Shown: positions 8,654 to 17,619, numbered from the stretch's first letter. The stretch: DNA of 64,000 nt from Motiliproteus sp048265065 (GCA_048265065.1 JBLXCH010000006.1:8725-72724), one strand, 5' to 3'. Notes: generated from the sequence alone by a model not told the origin. Numbers and translations are program-made.

Positions 8654-9877
8654 CTAACTACTAACTTCACGCTGCTCTTTGGACGCTTTCGCTCGATCTA
8701 AAGCAACTCGCGCCGTGTCATAGTTTTTCAAATTGATATGCACAATACCGAGTAACAACTGAAGATCAGGGCTTGGTTTGTTACTCAACCGTACTGCAAG
8801 AGACAAACTTTTACTCGCCGCTTGCCAATGGCCAAGCTCCATTTGCACCTGCGCTAAATTCTGCGCTCTTTTTACGGTTGGTTTGATACTGTTGAGTCGA
8901 GCGATCGCATTCTCAGCACGCTGCCATTCTTTAGCACGCAGCCAACTTTGGCAGAGCAATTCCAAGGAGTCCTCACTCTCTTTAACCCGTTTTTTATCTA
9001 GCCCGTCACTCAACACATCACCCGCTAACAACGGCATTCCCTTGTTAAGCAATAATTGAGTTAACAGTCGATAATCCTTTTCAGCGACTAACAGTCCACG
9101 CTCATAACCCATCCGTTGCACCGCAAGTGCTGAAGTCCAATCATCACGCTGTAAATGTAACGAAACGAGTTGGCGCCAATCTTCACTGTCTGCAGGATAA
9201 TGCTTTAGCAGTTGCTGTTGACGGCTAACCGCTTGCTGCCACTGTTTGAGCTCAACATGAGCGACAACGGCAAGTTGATACCAGTTTTGTGGAGGCGACG
9301 TCTCCTGACTCGACCTTGCCTTCCAATGTTTCAGCGCCAAGCCAACAGGCGTCAATGACTGCTGCCATTGCTCTTGCTGCGCATACGCTTGGGCGATCAT
9401 GATGTAATCATCTGCCATCACTAACGATGGTGCTAGCTTAACCCACTGCGACAACACGCGCGCGCAAGCACTCCACTGATCGATCTGGCAATGAAGCTGC
9501 CCTATCGAATGCAGCAGCTGCAGCTGCTGCTCATCGGACAATGCCTGTAACTCTCGTGCTTGTTTTAAACGTTTAATCGCTTCACTAAAACGATCTCGTT
9601 CGATCGCAATTTTACCGAGATTATAAAAACCCAACGCCTTTACAAACGCCGAACGCTGGGGTTGTGTCAGCAAGGCTAATACCTGCTGAGCTTGCTCCCA
9701 CTGCGCCTCTTCCATCAAGGCTTGGGCTTCCATTAATTGCTTGTATTCCGCTTCGCTCACTTGTTGAGCGTAAGTCGTCCCTGCCCAACACGTGATCACC
9801 AATAGCGACAGACGACTTAGCTGAAGAAGCCACTTTTTTACAGCGCCTAACTTCAACATCAATAATGAGTTTATCAT
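8654..9877 (-). CDS. TPR protein of the TonB/TtpC operon
   Basis: A 407-residue periplasmic protein with a signal peptide ending TYAQQ near residue 38, followed by tetratricopeptide repeats through most of its length (for example QWEQAQQVLALLTQ, RFSEAIKRLKQARE, HWQAASKSLSLAVRL). TPR proteins are the regular last member of TtpC-type TonB operons in marine gammaproteobacteria, where they probably help connect the energising complex with the cell envelope. It overlaps tonB by four bases (ATGA), so translation is coupled. The family assignment is clear from repeats and context; the exact role is inferred. Confidence 0.85.
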   Translation of the reverse strand: MINSLLMLKLGAVKKWLLQLSRLSLLVITCWAGTTYAQQVSEAEYKQLMEAQALMEEAQWEQAQQVLALLTQPQRSAFVKALGFYNLGKIAIERDRFSEAIKRLKQARELQALSDEQQLQLLHSIGQLHCQIDQWSACARVLSQWVKLAPSLVMADDYIMIAQAYAQQEQWQQSLTPVGLALKHWKARSSQETSPPQNWYQLAVVAHVELKQWQQAVSRQQQLLKHYPADSEDWRQLVSLHLQRDDWTSALAVQRMGYERGLLVAEKDYRLLTQLLLNKGMPLLAGDVLSDGLDKKRVKESEDSLELLCQSWLRAKEWQRAENAIARLNSIKPTVKRAQNLAQVQMELGHWQAASKSLSLAVRLSNKPSPDLQLLLGIVHINLKNYDTARVALDRAKASKEQREVSS

Positions 9878-10587
9878 TTCAACTTAAACTCCATTCGTTG
9901 ACGGGCGATATAAGACACCGCTTCACCGCCGCTGTGGCGAATTTTGAAGCGCCAGCGTTTGATGGATCGCAACACAGCGGTATCGAAAACATCTGCGGGG
10001 TTTGAGTCCACAACTCGAATAGATGAACCATCAACTCGCCCCGATGGCATCACGGTAAACTCAACTTCAACAAACCCTTCAATACGCTTACGTCTGGCCT
10101 TCAGCGGATATTGTGGTGGCGACTGCTTGGTTACTACCGGCTGCATGTCTATTTGCACCGAAATATCTACCGGTTTCATCGCCACTTTTGCTGTTTTTAC
10201 CGGTTGCGTTTTTACCGGCGTCGGTTTTTGCGGTGTCATTTGCACGACGGGTTTCACGCTAGATAAATTAACCGCAAGCTTTACCGGCGAAGCCGTAGCA
10301 ATATTAGGCACCTCAATACTCGGCGTTGACACTTCAATTTCAGGTGTCGGCATCATTTTCATATCGGGCTGTTGCGGCTGGGTTACCACAGGCTCAGGAA
10401 TAGGCGGTCTTTCGCGCTTGATCACGTTGAGATCAGAACTATCCCTCACTAAATGAAAATCGAAGTTCGGAACCGGGTCCATTTTTTCAGGATTCACCGC
10501 TTCACCTGCCGTCATCAAAGCCAGCCCATAGAGCAACAGCAAGGACAATAACAACGCCAATGGCGCAACAGCCAATGTGCGAAGCAT
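9874..10587 (-). CDS. tonB: TonB energy transducer
   Basis: TonB spans the periplasm and pulls on the plug of TonB-dependent receptors. The 237 residues show an N-terminal membrane anchor (residues 8-28), a proline-rich linker (about 35-150 with PIPEPV and many PTP/PVK repeats) and a C-terminal domain (155-237) with the conserved SPPQYPLKARRKRIEGFVEVEF and RWRFKIR segments. It is the TonB2 type, shorter than E. coli TonB and encoded with ExbB, ExbD and a TtpC-like protein. It probably serves all three receptors of the island. The start ATG at 10587 overlaps the end of exbD. Confidence 0.93.
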   Translation of the reverse strand: MLRTLAVAPLALLLSLLLLYGLALMTAGEAVNPEKMDPVPNFDFHLVRDSSDLNVIKRERPPIPEPVVTQPQQPDMKMMPTPEIEVSTPSIEVPNIATASPVKLAVNLSSVKPVVQMTPQKPTPVKTQPVKTAKVAMKPVDISVQIDMQPVVTKQSPPQYPLKARRKRIEGFVEVEFTVMPSGRVDGSSIRVVDSNPADVFDTAVLRSIKRWRFKIRHSGGEAVSYIARQRMEFKLK

Positions 10588-10997
10588 TACTGCGCACCCT
10601 CAACCGTTGAAACCGTATAGTTTACTTTGGCCAAACGGAGCTGATCCAACAACGCCACGAGATGACCTGTTGTAGCTTCGCTATCCGCCTGCACAACCAC
10701 ACTGATATCGGCTTGTTCTGCACGCAAACGCTCAATAACCGGGCGCAGCATACGTACATCCACCACCTTGCGGTCTAGCCAAATCTCATTCTCAGCAGAC
10801 AACGCCACCATAACAGCAGCCTGCGTTTGAGCCTCTCCAGTTTCTGCGCTGGGCCGATTAACATCAATCCCCGACTCACGCACAAACGAGGTCGAAACAA
10901 TGAAGAAAATCAGCATGATAAACACCACGTCTAGCATGGGCGTCATGTTGATTTCAGCATCTTCTTGCGGAGCCGCTAATAACAAGCGTCGTCTCAT
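10587..10997 (-). CDS. exbD: ExbD proton-channel subunit
   Basis: ExbD is the single-pass partner of ExbB in the TonB motor. The 136 residues carry MTPMLDVVFIMLIFFIVSTSF (residues 18-38), with the essential transmembrane Asp at about residue 23 in the DVVFIMLIFF segment, then a periplasmic domain. The start ATG at 10997 overlaps the exbB stop and its stop overlaps the tonB start, so the genes are translationally linked. Confidence 0.94.
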   Translation of the reverse strand: MRRRLLLAAPQEDAEINMTPMLDVVFIMLIFFIVSTSFVRESGIDVNRPSAETGEAQTQAAVMVALSAENEIWLDRKVVDVRMLRPVIERLRAEQADISVVVQADSEATTGHLVALLDQLRLAKVNYTVSTVEGAQ

Positions 10998-11506
10998 TTC
11001 GCACCTCCCGTTTTTAATTCACCATCCGATGAAAAAACCGCATGTAATCGTTTGGATTCTTGCTCCGACCAACGATGCAAACGGTTATAAAAAAGGAGCC
11101 CTGCAACAGCAACAGCCATGCCTGTCATGGTTGGGAAAGTTGCACTCGCCACTCCAGACGCCATCAGACGAGGGTTTGCTGTACCGTAAAGCGATAAACT
11201 ATCGAATACCTGAATCATTCCGCACACCGTGCCTAATAGACCAATCAACGGACATAAGGCAATCAAATTTTTGATCAATGCAAAGTTACTCTGCAGCGCC
11301 AATTCCAAATCGCACATCAGCCCTCGTTGCAGCCATGGATGACTGACCATTTGCAGATTCTTTATGGTTTCTCGTTTCAAGCGCGGGTAACTCAACAAGC
11401 GAAACCCCAGACGCTCAAGAATCAACGTCGCCATCACGAAACTCACCCAAAGAATGAGATACAACACCCAACCGCCACTTTGAAAAAACTCGCCAAGGAG
11501 CAGCAT
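10994..11506 (-). CDS. exbB: ExbB proton-channel subunit (short, TonB2 type)
   Basis: A MotA/TolQ/ExbB-family inner-membrane protein of about 170 residues with three membrane helices. The core signature LIALCPLIGLLGTVCGMIQVFDSL and GVASATFPTMTGMAVAVAGLLFYNRL is clear. The frame is open to an ATG at 11560, but the ATG at 11506 gives MLLLGEFFQSGGWVLYL, the usual ExbB2 N-terminus, and removes a 41-base overlap with the preceding gene. With ExbD it forms the proton channel that energises TonB. Confidence 0.9.
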   Translation of the reverse strand: MLLLGEFFQSGGWVLYLILWVSFVMATLILERLGFRLLSYPRLKRETIKNLQMVSHPWLQRGLMCDLELALQSNFALIKNLIALCPLIGLLGTVCGMIQVFDSLSLYGTANPRLMASGVASATFPTMTGMAVAVAGLLFYNRLHRWSEQESKRLHAVFSSDGELKTGGAK

Positions 11507-11519
11507 GGCTTCTTGCGGA

Positions 11520-12950
11520 TTAGGCAGCACGGCTTTCTCCCTCTGTCGTAATTGCCGCATCGGCAGGATCCGGCGTTTTAGTCACTAAGACTGCCAAACT
11601 TTTCTCCTGCAGAATTTGTTGCAATCGACGACCTCTGCTAGCCAACAAGCTATGAGAAAACAGCAGCGGGACGGAAACAACTAAGCCAAGCACGGTAGTC
11701 ATCAAGGCTTGCGAAATCCCCCCGGCCATCAACTTTGGATCGCCCGTTCCAAATAAGGTAATACTCTGAAAGGTTGCAATCATACCCACTACAGTCCCCA
11801 GCAAACCAAGTAATGGCGCTACTGCAGCTAGCAGTTTAATAATGCTTTGGCCGCGTTCCAGAATTGGCAATTCCCGCAGAATGGCCTCCTCGACCTTCAT
11901 TTCTAAGCGCTCAAGCGTTAAACCAGAAGCTTTGGCCGCCAACAACACGCGACCCAGTGGGTTATTGTTTTTCGGCGTCTCATTACGAAGCTGAGCATTG
12001 ATTTTTAACTCAAGCATAAAGAGATATAAAACTCGCCAAACGGCAATCACTAGACCCAAGCAACCTAGCGCGATAATCAGATAGCCAACCTCACCCCCCT
12101 GATGTAAGCGTTCAACAACTGAGGGAATACGATCCAGCAATTGCAGTAACTGCCCACGACTCGGATCCAGCAAAACGTCATCCGTTCCGCCTTGACTGTA
12201 ACTTGCTAACGCTTGTTGGGCAGAGACGCTCGGCTGCGTAGGCAAAATCTGCCACTGTTGTTGAGCGACATTCCAATCGATATAACGTCCGTCCGTCGTT
12301 GCCGCTGTAAATACCCCAATTCTCAGCACCGGCTCCTTCACTACATCGCCATCACCAGTCACCACCTCTTGTGGTGACACTTTAATTTCCCCCGACGCGG
12401 TCATCTCTAGTTGCATTTGGTACCAGAGCTGTTGCAATTCATTCAAGGTCGGAATGGCTTTGCGATCAGCAAATTGCAATGCCGCTAATCGTGACGGGTG
12501 TTCTGCCGTGATCATCGAGTCTTGCAATACAGGAATCAATTCAGAAGCATTTTCTTTCGCCACACCAAAGACTTCGCCTAGCTGCCCACTACGTTGCGAC
12601 AGTAGCGCTTCCAGTTCTGCGAGTTGCTCCTCATTACTGTCAAACACCTGCTTTAACCGTTCTTGCTCAGCGTCCGCAGCAGCTAGCCGCTCAACACTTT
12701 TCGCCAACAATGACTTTTGTTCAGCTAAGCTCGCAAGAAACCTCGACTCACGTTCTTGGTTAAGTGCCTGATCTTTTTGGCTTAGTTGCTCTACATCCTG
12801 CAACAAGCTCGCCAGTGTTTTATTGACTGTATTCGTTGCTGCATGAATATCTTGTGTTAACACCACCATATGAAACGCTAAAAACGCTGTTAACAAGCCT
12901 GCATTTGTAAAACGAGAAAGCCATTTCTCTTTATTAATATTAAGGTTCAT
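11520..12950 (-). CDS. TtpC-like protein: coiled coil plus MotA/TolQ/ExbB domain
   Basis: A 476-residue protein combining a signal/anchor (residues 14-36), a periplasmic coiled coil (about 45-130, rich in Gln, Glu and Leu), a linker domain and a C-terminal ExbB-like channel domain (about 290-460, LLAAVAPLLGLLGTVVGMIATFQSI and GGISQALMTTVLGLVVSVPLLF). This architecture is that of TtpC, required with TonB2, ExbB2 and ExbD2 in Vibrio. A second ExbB-like protein in the same operon is normal for this system, not a duplication error. It lies 1 base after the DUF3450 gene. Confidence 0.9.
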   Translation of the reverse strand: MNLNINKEKWLSRFTNAGLLTAFLAFHMVVLTQDIHAATNTVNKTLASLLQDVEQLSQKDQALNQERESRFLASLAEQKSLLAKSVERLAAADAEQERLKQVFDSNEEQLAELEALLSQRSGQLGEVFGVAKENASELIPVLQDSMITAEHPSRLAALQFADRKAIPTLNELQQLWYQMQLEMTASGEIKVSPQEVVTGDGDVVKEPVLRIGVFTAATTDGRYIDWNVAQQQWQILPTQPSVSAQQALASYSQGGTDDVLLDPSRGQLLQLLDRIPSVVERLHQGGEVGYLIIALGCLGLVIAVWRVLYLFMLELKINAQLRNETPKNNNPLGRVLLAAKASGLTLERLEMKVEEAILRELPILERGQSIIKLLAAVAPLLGLLGTVVGMIATFQSITLFGTGDPKLMAGGISQALMTTVLGLVVSVPLLFSHSLLASRGRRLQQILQEKSLAVLVTKTPDPADAAITTEGESRAA

Positions 12951-12951
12951 A

Positions 12952-13716
12952 TTACGGCTCCAGCGTTGGCAATGGTAAGTTCAACAACTCAGGGACACGC
13001 TGCTGTCGCGCAACATCAATCCCTCGCCCAATCACTAGATTTTGGTCATCCGACAAGACCAACCAACGCTGTTCTTTCGGTGACCACATACCGGCCTCTA
13101 AACCATTGTGTGTTTGGTAATAAAGCGCTGTACGCCCTAACCGTAAAAAATTCACTTGGCGAGTTTGCTGGTCTTCTTTTAACGATCCGCTATAAGCTTC
13201 AAAACTGCGACCGTAATCGACTTCGATCATGTAGGCTTCTAAAATTCGGCGGTACTTTTCTGCAACGCTTACATCCGCTCTATTCAAGAGTTGCTTGAGC
13301 TTATCGACACGTACTCTCCGCTCGGTTTGCAGCATCGGCACATCATTAGCAACAAAATCATCTAACGTTGTCACCATATCGTTTAGCATGGGTAAAACCG
13401 CACGCTCAGTTTCTTCAATAGAGGCAATTTGTTGTTGAAAATCAGCAATTTCTTGCAGCTGTGACTCCACCAACTTACTCACTTGGCGGTTATAAGCTTC
13501 CGTTAAATCAGATTGACGCTCATTCGCTGAATATTCCCCTGCCGCAACCCGCTGCTGCTCATCAATACCATCAATCCGTTGCTGGGATTTTTCAGAGCCT
13601 CTATGGCTAGCCTCAACTTTTTTGGTCGCCTCAGTAATCACATCTGCACTAGCGATGCTTCCCGTAAACAACAAGCTGAGCAATAAAACAGCACGACAAA
13701 AACTAGGCCACAGCAA
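12952..13716 (-). CDS. DUF3450 family periplasmic coiled-coil protein
   Basis: First gene of the TonB2-type operon. The 254-residue protein has a signal peptide ending IASA near residue 24, then a long coiled coil (about 30-130) and a small C-terminal domain with LGRTALYYQT and GMWSPKEQRW. I recognise it as DUF3450, which is regularly found beside TtpC, ExbB, ExbD and TonB. Its function is unproven; a periplasmic clamp or regulator of the motor is likely. The start is TTG at 13716, supported by GGAGGT five bases upstream and by the absence of a better ATG before the signal peptide. Confidence 0.85.
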   Translation of the reverse strand: MLWPSFCRAVLLLSLLFTGSIASADVITEATKKVEASHRGSEKSQQRIDGIDEQQRVAAGEYSANERQSDLTEAYNRQVSKLVESQLQEIADFQQQIASIEETERAVLPMLNDMVTTLDDFVANDVPMLQTERRVRVDKLKQLLNRADVSVAEKYRRILEAYMIEVDYGRSFEAYSGSLKEDQQTRQVNFLRLGRTALYYQTHNGLEAGMWSPKEQRWLVLSDDQNLVIGRGIDVARQQRVPELLNLPLPTLEP

Positions 13717-13818
13717 ACTGCACCTCCGATAGTTAACTAATGATCAAAATGAAAAGTATTATTATGTGATAGGCCGCACATGATATTGGCTTCAAAGGCA
13801 ATTATCAATAACATTATT

Positions 13819-13837
13819 GATAACGATTATCACTTAG
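13819..13837. promoter_or_regulatory. Fur-like box between TonB operon and AraC gene
   Basis: GATAACGATTATCACTTAG matches 13 of 19 Fur positions and is surrounded by further ATTATC/GATAA half-sites from 13801. It lies in the 209-base divergent region, about 100 bases from the DUF3450 start and 90 from the AraC start. Confidence 0.6.
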
Positions 13838-13925
13838 ATTATTATGCTGAAATATTCACTGCGTATACAATTTCACAAAGATCACCGCCGACAAGGGGTT
13901 CGCGGCAAGATATTCACGGATTCCT

Positions 13926-14858
13926 ATGGCCAATAAAAAGCATCAAATCCCGCTTGATCGGATCGAAAAAGTCCTAAAGTATATCGACGCCAATCTAGAC
14001 CAACCGCTAACTGTTGAAGCATTAGCTGACGAAAGCAGCTGGTCGCGCTGGCAGTTTCAACGTGTATTCAGCCATGCAACCGGCTTATCAGTGGCACAAT
14101 ATGTTCGCGAGCTACGATTAAGCCGTGCCGCAGAAATGTTGATAACATCCACAAAGCGCCACCTAGACATCGCGCTGTGTTGCGGTTTTGAATCTGAAAT
14201 CAGCTTTAGTCGAGCCTTTAAGCAAATGTTCGAATGCACTCCTGGCGAGTACCGGCGACGTAATCTCTATGTCGGCGTACGCACACCGCTTAAGGTCACT
14301 GACTATAAAAAATATAGCGGTGTGCTGGATCCTCGATTGATGAACATTCGATTAGAAAATCGCCCAAGTTTTAGTATTGCGGGGGTTTGTGGAGAAATAA
14401 ACGGGATACTCTCAGATAAGCCAAACTTTGCTCAAAAAGTCCCGGAACTTTGGGATCAATTTGGAGAAAAACTCAAGAATAATTCGATGAGCGAAATTTC
14501 ACCCGTTGGTGTCATTGATACTCGCAAAGCCGGTACCAAAGAACAGGGGCTGCCTTATTGGGCAAGCACGGTTATCTCAACCTCTGCGCCAACAAGCACA
14601 CTGCAACAGTTATGCATCCCCACTCAAGAGTATGCTGTCATTCCACATCGTGGTCCCATCGTTAACCTTCATAAAACCCTTGAGTGGGTAGTCCACTGCT
14701 GGTTACCCGACTCTGGGTATCAGGGCGCTAATGGTTTTGAGTTAGAGGTTTATGAACTAGGGTATGACCCTACCAGTGAAGAAGCCTATATGGAATACTG
14801 GTTGTCTATTCAACGCTATAACCCTATCTCAAAAAACGCCATCTCAGCAGCCAGCTGA
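13926..14858 (+). CDS. AraC-family regulator with GyrI-like effector domain
   Basis: A 310-residue regulator with the reverse domain order of the one at 7698. The AraC DNA-binding domain is N-terminal (residues about 8-110: KVLKYIDANLDQPLTVEALAD, then WSRWQFQRVFSHATG and FSRAFKQMFECTPGEYRR). A GyrI/Rob-type small-molecule domain follows (about 130-305, starting LENRPSFSIAGVCGEI). Such proteins act like Rob or TetD-type activators. Its place ahead of a siderophore receptor, and divergent from the TonB operon, suggests control of these genes in response to a siderophore or stress signal. The ligand is unknown. Confidence 0.87.
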   Translation: MANKKHQIPLDRIEKVLKYIDANLDQPLTVEALADESSWSRWQFQRVFSHATGLSVAQYVRELRLSRAAEMLITSTKRHLDIALCCGFESEISFSRAFKQMFECTPGEYRRRNLYVGVRTPLKVTDYKKYSGVLDPRLMNIRLENRPSFSIAGVCGEINGILSDKPNFAQKVPELWDQFGEKLKNNSMSEISPVGVIDTRKAGTKEQGLPYWASTVISTSAPTSTLQQLCIPTQEYAVIPHRGPIVNLHKTLEWVVHCWLPDSGYQGANGFELEVYELGYDPTSEEAYMEYWLSIQRYNPISKNAISAAS

Positions 14859-15166
14859 TCATAAACCGCAATTTTGCACCAAATGGTTAAGTTTTAGAGA
14901 TGTTAATAAACGACAATTGAGAATTGTTTTCATTATCAGTTAAGTGAAAACTCAGTTGTACCCTGTGGGATTCCCTTACGTCGTTTACTCGAATTACATC
15001 AACCTCACTGATGCACTTCAGACTCGTCACGCATAGGAACAAGCCAACCCACTGACTTAACCCTGAATGAGTCAATCATCCGCTATCGATAGGGTTTCTA
15101 TCGAGAAATTTAGAAACGATACGCATTAACAATACGTTTTCGTTTTATTAAGAGGTTTGAAGCCAC
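14859..15166. other. Intergenic region ahead of siderophore receptor
   Basis: This 308-base stretch has no convincing gene; a 62-codon minus-strand frame inside it lacks any family resemblance. It holds a Fur-like site at 14919-14937 and AT-rich sequence suitable for the receptor promoter. CTATCGATAGG near 15085 is a small palindrome of unknown meaning. Confidence 0.6.
14919..14937. promoter_or_regulatory. Fur-like box upstream of siderophore receptor
   Basis: GAGAATTGTTTTCATTATC matches 14 of 19 Fur positions, with a near-perfect right half. It lies 230 bases before the receptor start, so the promoter would be followed by a long leader. Confidence 0.55.
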
Positions 15167-17419
15167 ATGAAGTTCAAAAAAAATAGAATATCCCTGGTTA
15201 TATCCGCTGCAATTTTAGGAATGCCTGTTGCCACGGTCGCTGCAACCACTGAAGCCAGCGTCGAAACAAACACCATGGTCATCGTCGGTAGTGAAGTAAA
15301 CCAGGCCAACACCAAAGCCCTAGAAGTCGAGGCAGATGTCTCTAAAATGGGCGTCCCTGTTGAAGACTTACCGCTATCGGTTGCTGTGGTTAACAAAGAG
15401 TTTGCTCGTGAAATTGGCGCAAAAAATATTCAAGACGCTCTGCTGTACAGCGCTGGGGTTTATTCAGGTTCTTTTGGCTTTGATACACGTGGTGATTCGG
15501 CTCAAGTGCGTGGCGTAAGCCCTATCGACTACGTCGACGGTATGAAGTCTCTCTATGGCAACTACAACAACACTCGGCCAAACATCTACACGCTGGAACG
15601 AATCGAAGTATTAAAAGGCCCTGCATCAATGCTCTACGGACAGAGTTCTGTTGGCGGCATACGAAACTCTGTCTCCAAACAACCTCAAGAAGAAACAGCC
15701 GGTGAACTTTCCCTTCAAGCGGGCAACAATAATCGCAAGCAGGTAGCCGCAGATTTCACTGGCAAGATGGATGATGAAGGGAAATTCTTGTTTCGTGCTA
15801 TCGGCCTACTACGCGATTCAGACACACAGGTTGATCACGTCGAAGACAACGAGCAATTATTTAACGGATCACTAGCATGGCGCCCTAACGACGATACCAC
15901 GCTGACTATGATTCTTAATCGCCAAATTCAAGAAGGCCAAGTTTCTGCGCAATTTTTACCGTCTGTCGGAACCCTCGACGCTCATTCGCTCGGCTACATA
16001 CCTAGCAATCGCTTTGTTGGCGAGCCCGGCTGGGACCGTTACGATCGCGAACAAACAGCGATCACAGCCATTCTTGAGCATCAACTTAATGAACAGTGGA
16101 GCATCAATGCCAGAACTCGCTACCTAGACTCCAGCTCTGAAATTCGTGAACATTGGACTTCTGTTACTGGCGTCCCAGACGCATCAGGTAACGCCAACCG
16201 CACTGTTTATCAAGTTGACAAAACAACGAATGCTTTTACTTTTGATGCACGTATCAATGGTGATTTAGATATTGGAAGTACACAGCATAAGCTGACAGTC
16301 GGTGTTGACCACCAAAACACTAAAACCGACGAAGACAACTATTATCAAGCGGTAGGCGCCTCTACCATTAATGTCTTCAATCCAGTTTATGGAAATATTC
16401 CAAGCATCACAGGCACTGATCCTCTAGCTGGAACGAAAACAAAGCAAGTTGGTATCTATATTGGTGACCACATCAGCATTGATGACTGGATCGTCACTAC
16501 CGCCTTACGCCGTGATAAAGCCCAAACGACCAGCGAGCAAGGTGCTTACGCTTCGACTTACGCAACCACTGGTCACTTAGGATTGATGTACCAGTTCGAC
16601 TCAGGTATCTCTCCCTACATTAGCTACTCAGAGTCCTTCGATCCTAACACTGGAAGTGATGGCGCAGGCGGCATACTAGCACCCACTGAAGGCGAGCAAG
16701 TCGAATTAGGTTTGAAATACCTTTCTGCAGACAAAAACACTGCCGTGACCTTCGCGATTTTCGATATTACCCAGAAAAACCGAGTAACCAATGGCACAAC
16801 GCCCGGCGGTGTTCAACAAGTTGGAGCCGAAATAGAAGGCTGGGAACTACAAGTTCAACAGGACTGGGATCAGTTCAATCTATTAGTTAACCTAACCAGC
16901 TTAGATGCAGTCAACCCAAACAACGGTAGCCCAATGCCTGTACCTTACCTTGCTGAAAAAACGGCCTCCATTTGGGGTAACTATGAGTTTACTAACGGCT
17001 GGCGCTCAGGCTTAGGTGTACGCTACCAGAGCGAAAATTACGGCTGGGGTGGATCTCCTGAAGTACCTGGCGTGACACTCTATGATGCGATGGTTGGCTA
17101 TGCCTACGGAAATTGGGACTTCGCACTCAATGCGCAAAACCTGACTGATGAAGAATANNNNNNNNNNNNNNNNNNNNNNNNNNNNNNNNNNNNNNNNNNN
17201 NNNNNNNNNNNNNNNNNNNNNNNNNNNNNNNNNNNNNNNNNNNNNNNNNNNNNNNNNTATGATGCGATGGTTGGCTATGCCTACGGAAATTGGGACTTCG
17301 CACTCAATGCGCAAAACCTGACTGATGAAGAATACGTTTCATGGTGCCGTTATGCGGGTGCGGACTGCGGCTATGGTGAGCGCCGTTCGATTGTCTTCAA
17401 TGCAAACTATGCCTTCTAA
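15167..17419 (+). CDS. TonB-dependent siderophore receptor (contains a false assembly gap)
   Basis: An outer-membrane receptor of the FhuA/FhuE/FpvA siderophore type: signal peptide to about residue 27 (ATVAA), plug domain with VPVEDLPLSVAVVNKEF, DTRGDSAQVRGV and ERIEVLKGPASMLYGQSSVGGI (about 65-180), then a barrel ending in the terminal Phe of NANYAF. It probably imports a hydroxamate, given the fhu-like operon on the other strand. As written it is 750 residues, including 33-34 unknown ones from 100 N and a repeated YDAMVGYAYGNW segment. The 77 bases before and after the N run are identical, so the real protein should be about 691 residues. AAGAGG lies upstream of the ATG. Confidence 0.9.
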   Translation: MKFKKNRISLVISAAILGMPVATVAATTEASVETNTMVIVGSEVNQANTKALEVEADVSKMGVPVEDLPLSVAVVNKEFAREIGAKNIQDALLYSAGVYSGSFGFDTRGDSAQVRGVSPIDYVDGMKSLYGNYNNTRPNIYTLERIEVLKGPASMLYGQSSVGGIRNSVSKQPQEETAGELSLQAGNNNRKQVAADFTGKMDDEGKFLFRAIGLLRDSDTQVDHVEDNEQLFNGSLAWRPNDDTTLTMILNRQIQEGQVSAQFLPSVGTLDAHSLGYIPSNRFVGEPGWDRYDREQTAITAILEHQLNEQWSINARTRYLDSSSEIREHWTSVTGVPDASGNANRTVYQVDKTTNAFTFDARINGDLDIGSTQHKLTVGVDHQNTKTDEDNYYQAVGASTINVFNPVYGNIPSITGTDPLAGTKTKQVGIYIGDHISIDDWIVTTALRRDKAQTTSEQGAYASTYATTGHLGLMYQFDSGISPYISYSESFDPNTGSDGAGGILAPTEGEQVELGLKYLSADKNTAVTFAIFDITQKNRVTNGTTPGGVQQVGAEIEGWELQVQQDWDQFNLLVNLTSLDAVNPNNGSPMPVPYLAEKTASIWGNYEFTNGWRSGLGVRYQSENYGWGGSPEVPGVTLYDAMVGYAYGNWDFALNAQNLTDEEXXXXXXXXXXXXXXXXXXXXXXXXXXXXXXXXXXYDAMVGYAYGNWDFALNAQNLTDEEYVSWCRYAGADCGYGERRSIVFNANYAF
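17081..17334. other. Assembly join: 100 N flanked by identical 77-base copies
   Basis: Bases 17081-17157 and 17258-17334 are identical, with exactly 100 N between them. This is the pattern of two contigs that share a k=77 end and were scaffolded without merging. One copy and the N run should be removed. The total surplus of 177 bases is a multiple of three, so the receptor frame survives by chance. Confidence 0.93.
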
Positions 17420-17459
17420 CCCGCGTTCTAGACCGCGTTCTAACCCGCGATCTAAACCC
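17414..17459 (+). repeat. Degenerate 12-base tandem repeat starting at the receptor stop codon
   Basis: Units TTCTAACCCGCG, TTCTAGACCGCG, TTCTAACCCGCG and a partial ATCTAAACCC follow each other. The first unit contains the last Phe codon and the stop, and each later unit repeats a stop in the same frame. Confidence 0.8.
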
Positions 17460-17555
17460 TAACATCAGTTATAGCGTCTAAAACGCAAACATACGATAGA
17501 CATGCTAGAAACAACACAATAAGAGAAACATTAAACGCAGGTAATACCCCTTCCC

Positions 17556-17583
17556 GAGCTGGCTTACGCCGGCTCTTTTTTTT
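17556..17583 (+). terminator. Rho-independent terminator of siderophore receptor
   Basis: GAGCTGGC, loop TTAC, GCCGGCTC (8-bp stem with one G-T pair) followed by eight T. It lies 137 bases after the receptor stop. Confidence 0.88.
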
Positions 17584-17619
17584 GTCGAAAATAAACACGT
17601 GGTAAAAAGTTAGCTGGTG

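Noticed and set aside
8636..8666. CTA-rich short repeats at the AraC and TPR gene ends
   Set aside because: Only a few imperfect units of 4-8 bases in coding and stop regions; no sign of function.
11520..12950. The long ExbB-like gene as a fusion or duplication error of exbB
   Set aside because: The coiled-coil plus MotA/TolQ/ExbB architecture is the normal TtpC type found with DUF3450 and TonB2 systems.
13926..14858. Assigning the AraC/GyrI regulator as Rob or SoxS
   Set aside because: The domain order fits Rob, but the sequence is generic for many AraC-GyrI proteins, and the siderophore context gives no proof of that function.
14887..15075. A 62-codon minus-strand frame in the spacer before the siderophore receptor
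   Set aside because: No start signal, no recognisable domain, and it covers the Fur-like promoter region.
17012..17314. A minus-strand frame across the N run in the siderophore receptor
   Set aside because: It exists only because N is translated as unknown residues and because of the repeated 77 bases; it is antisense to a certain gene.
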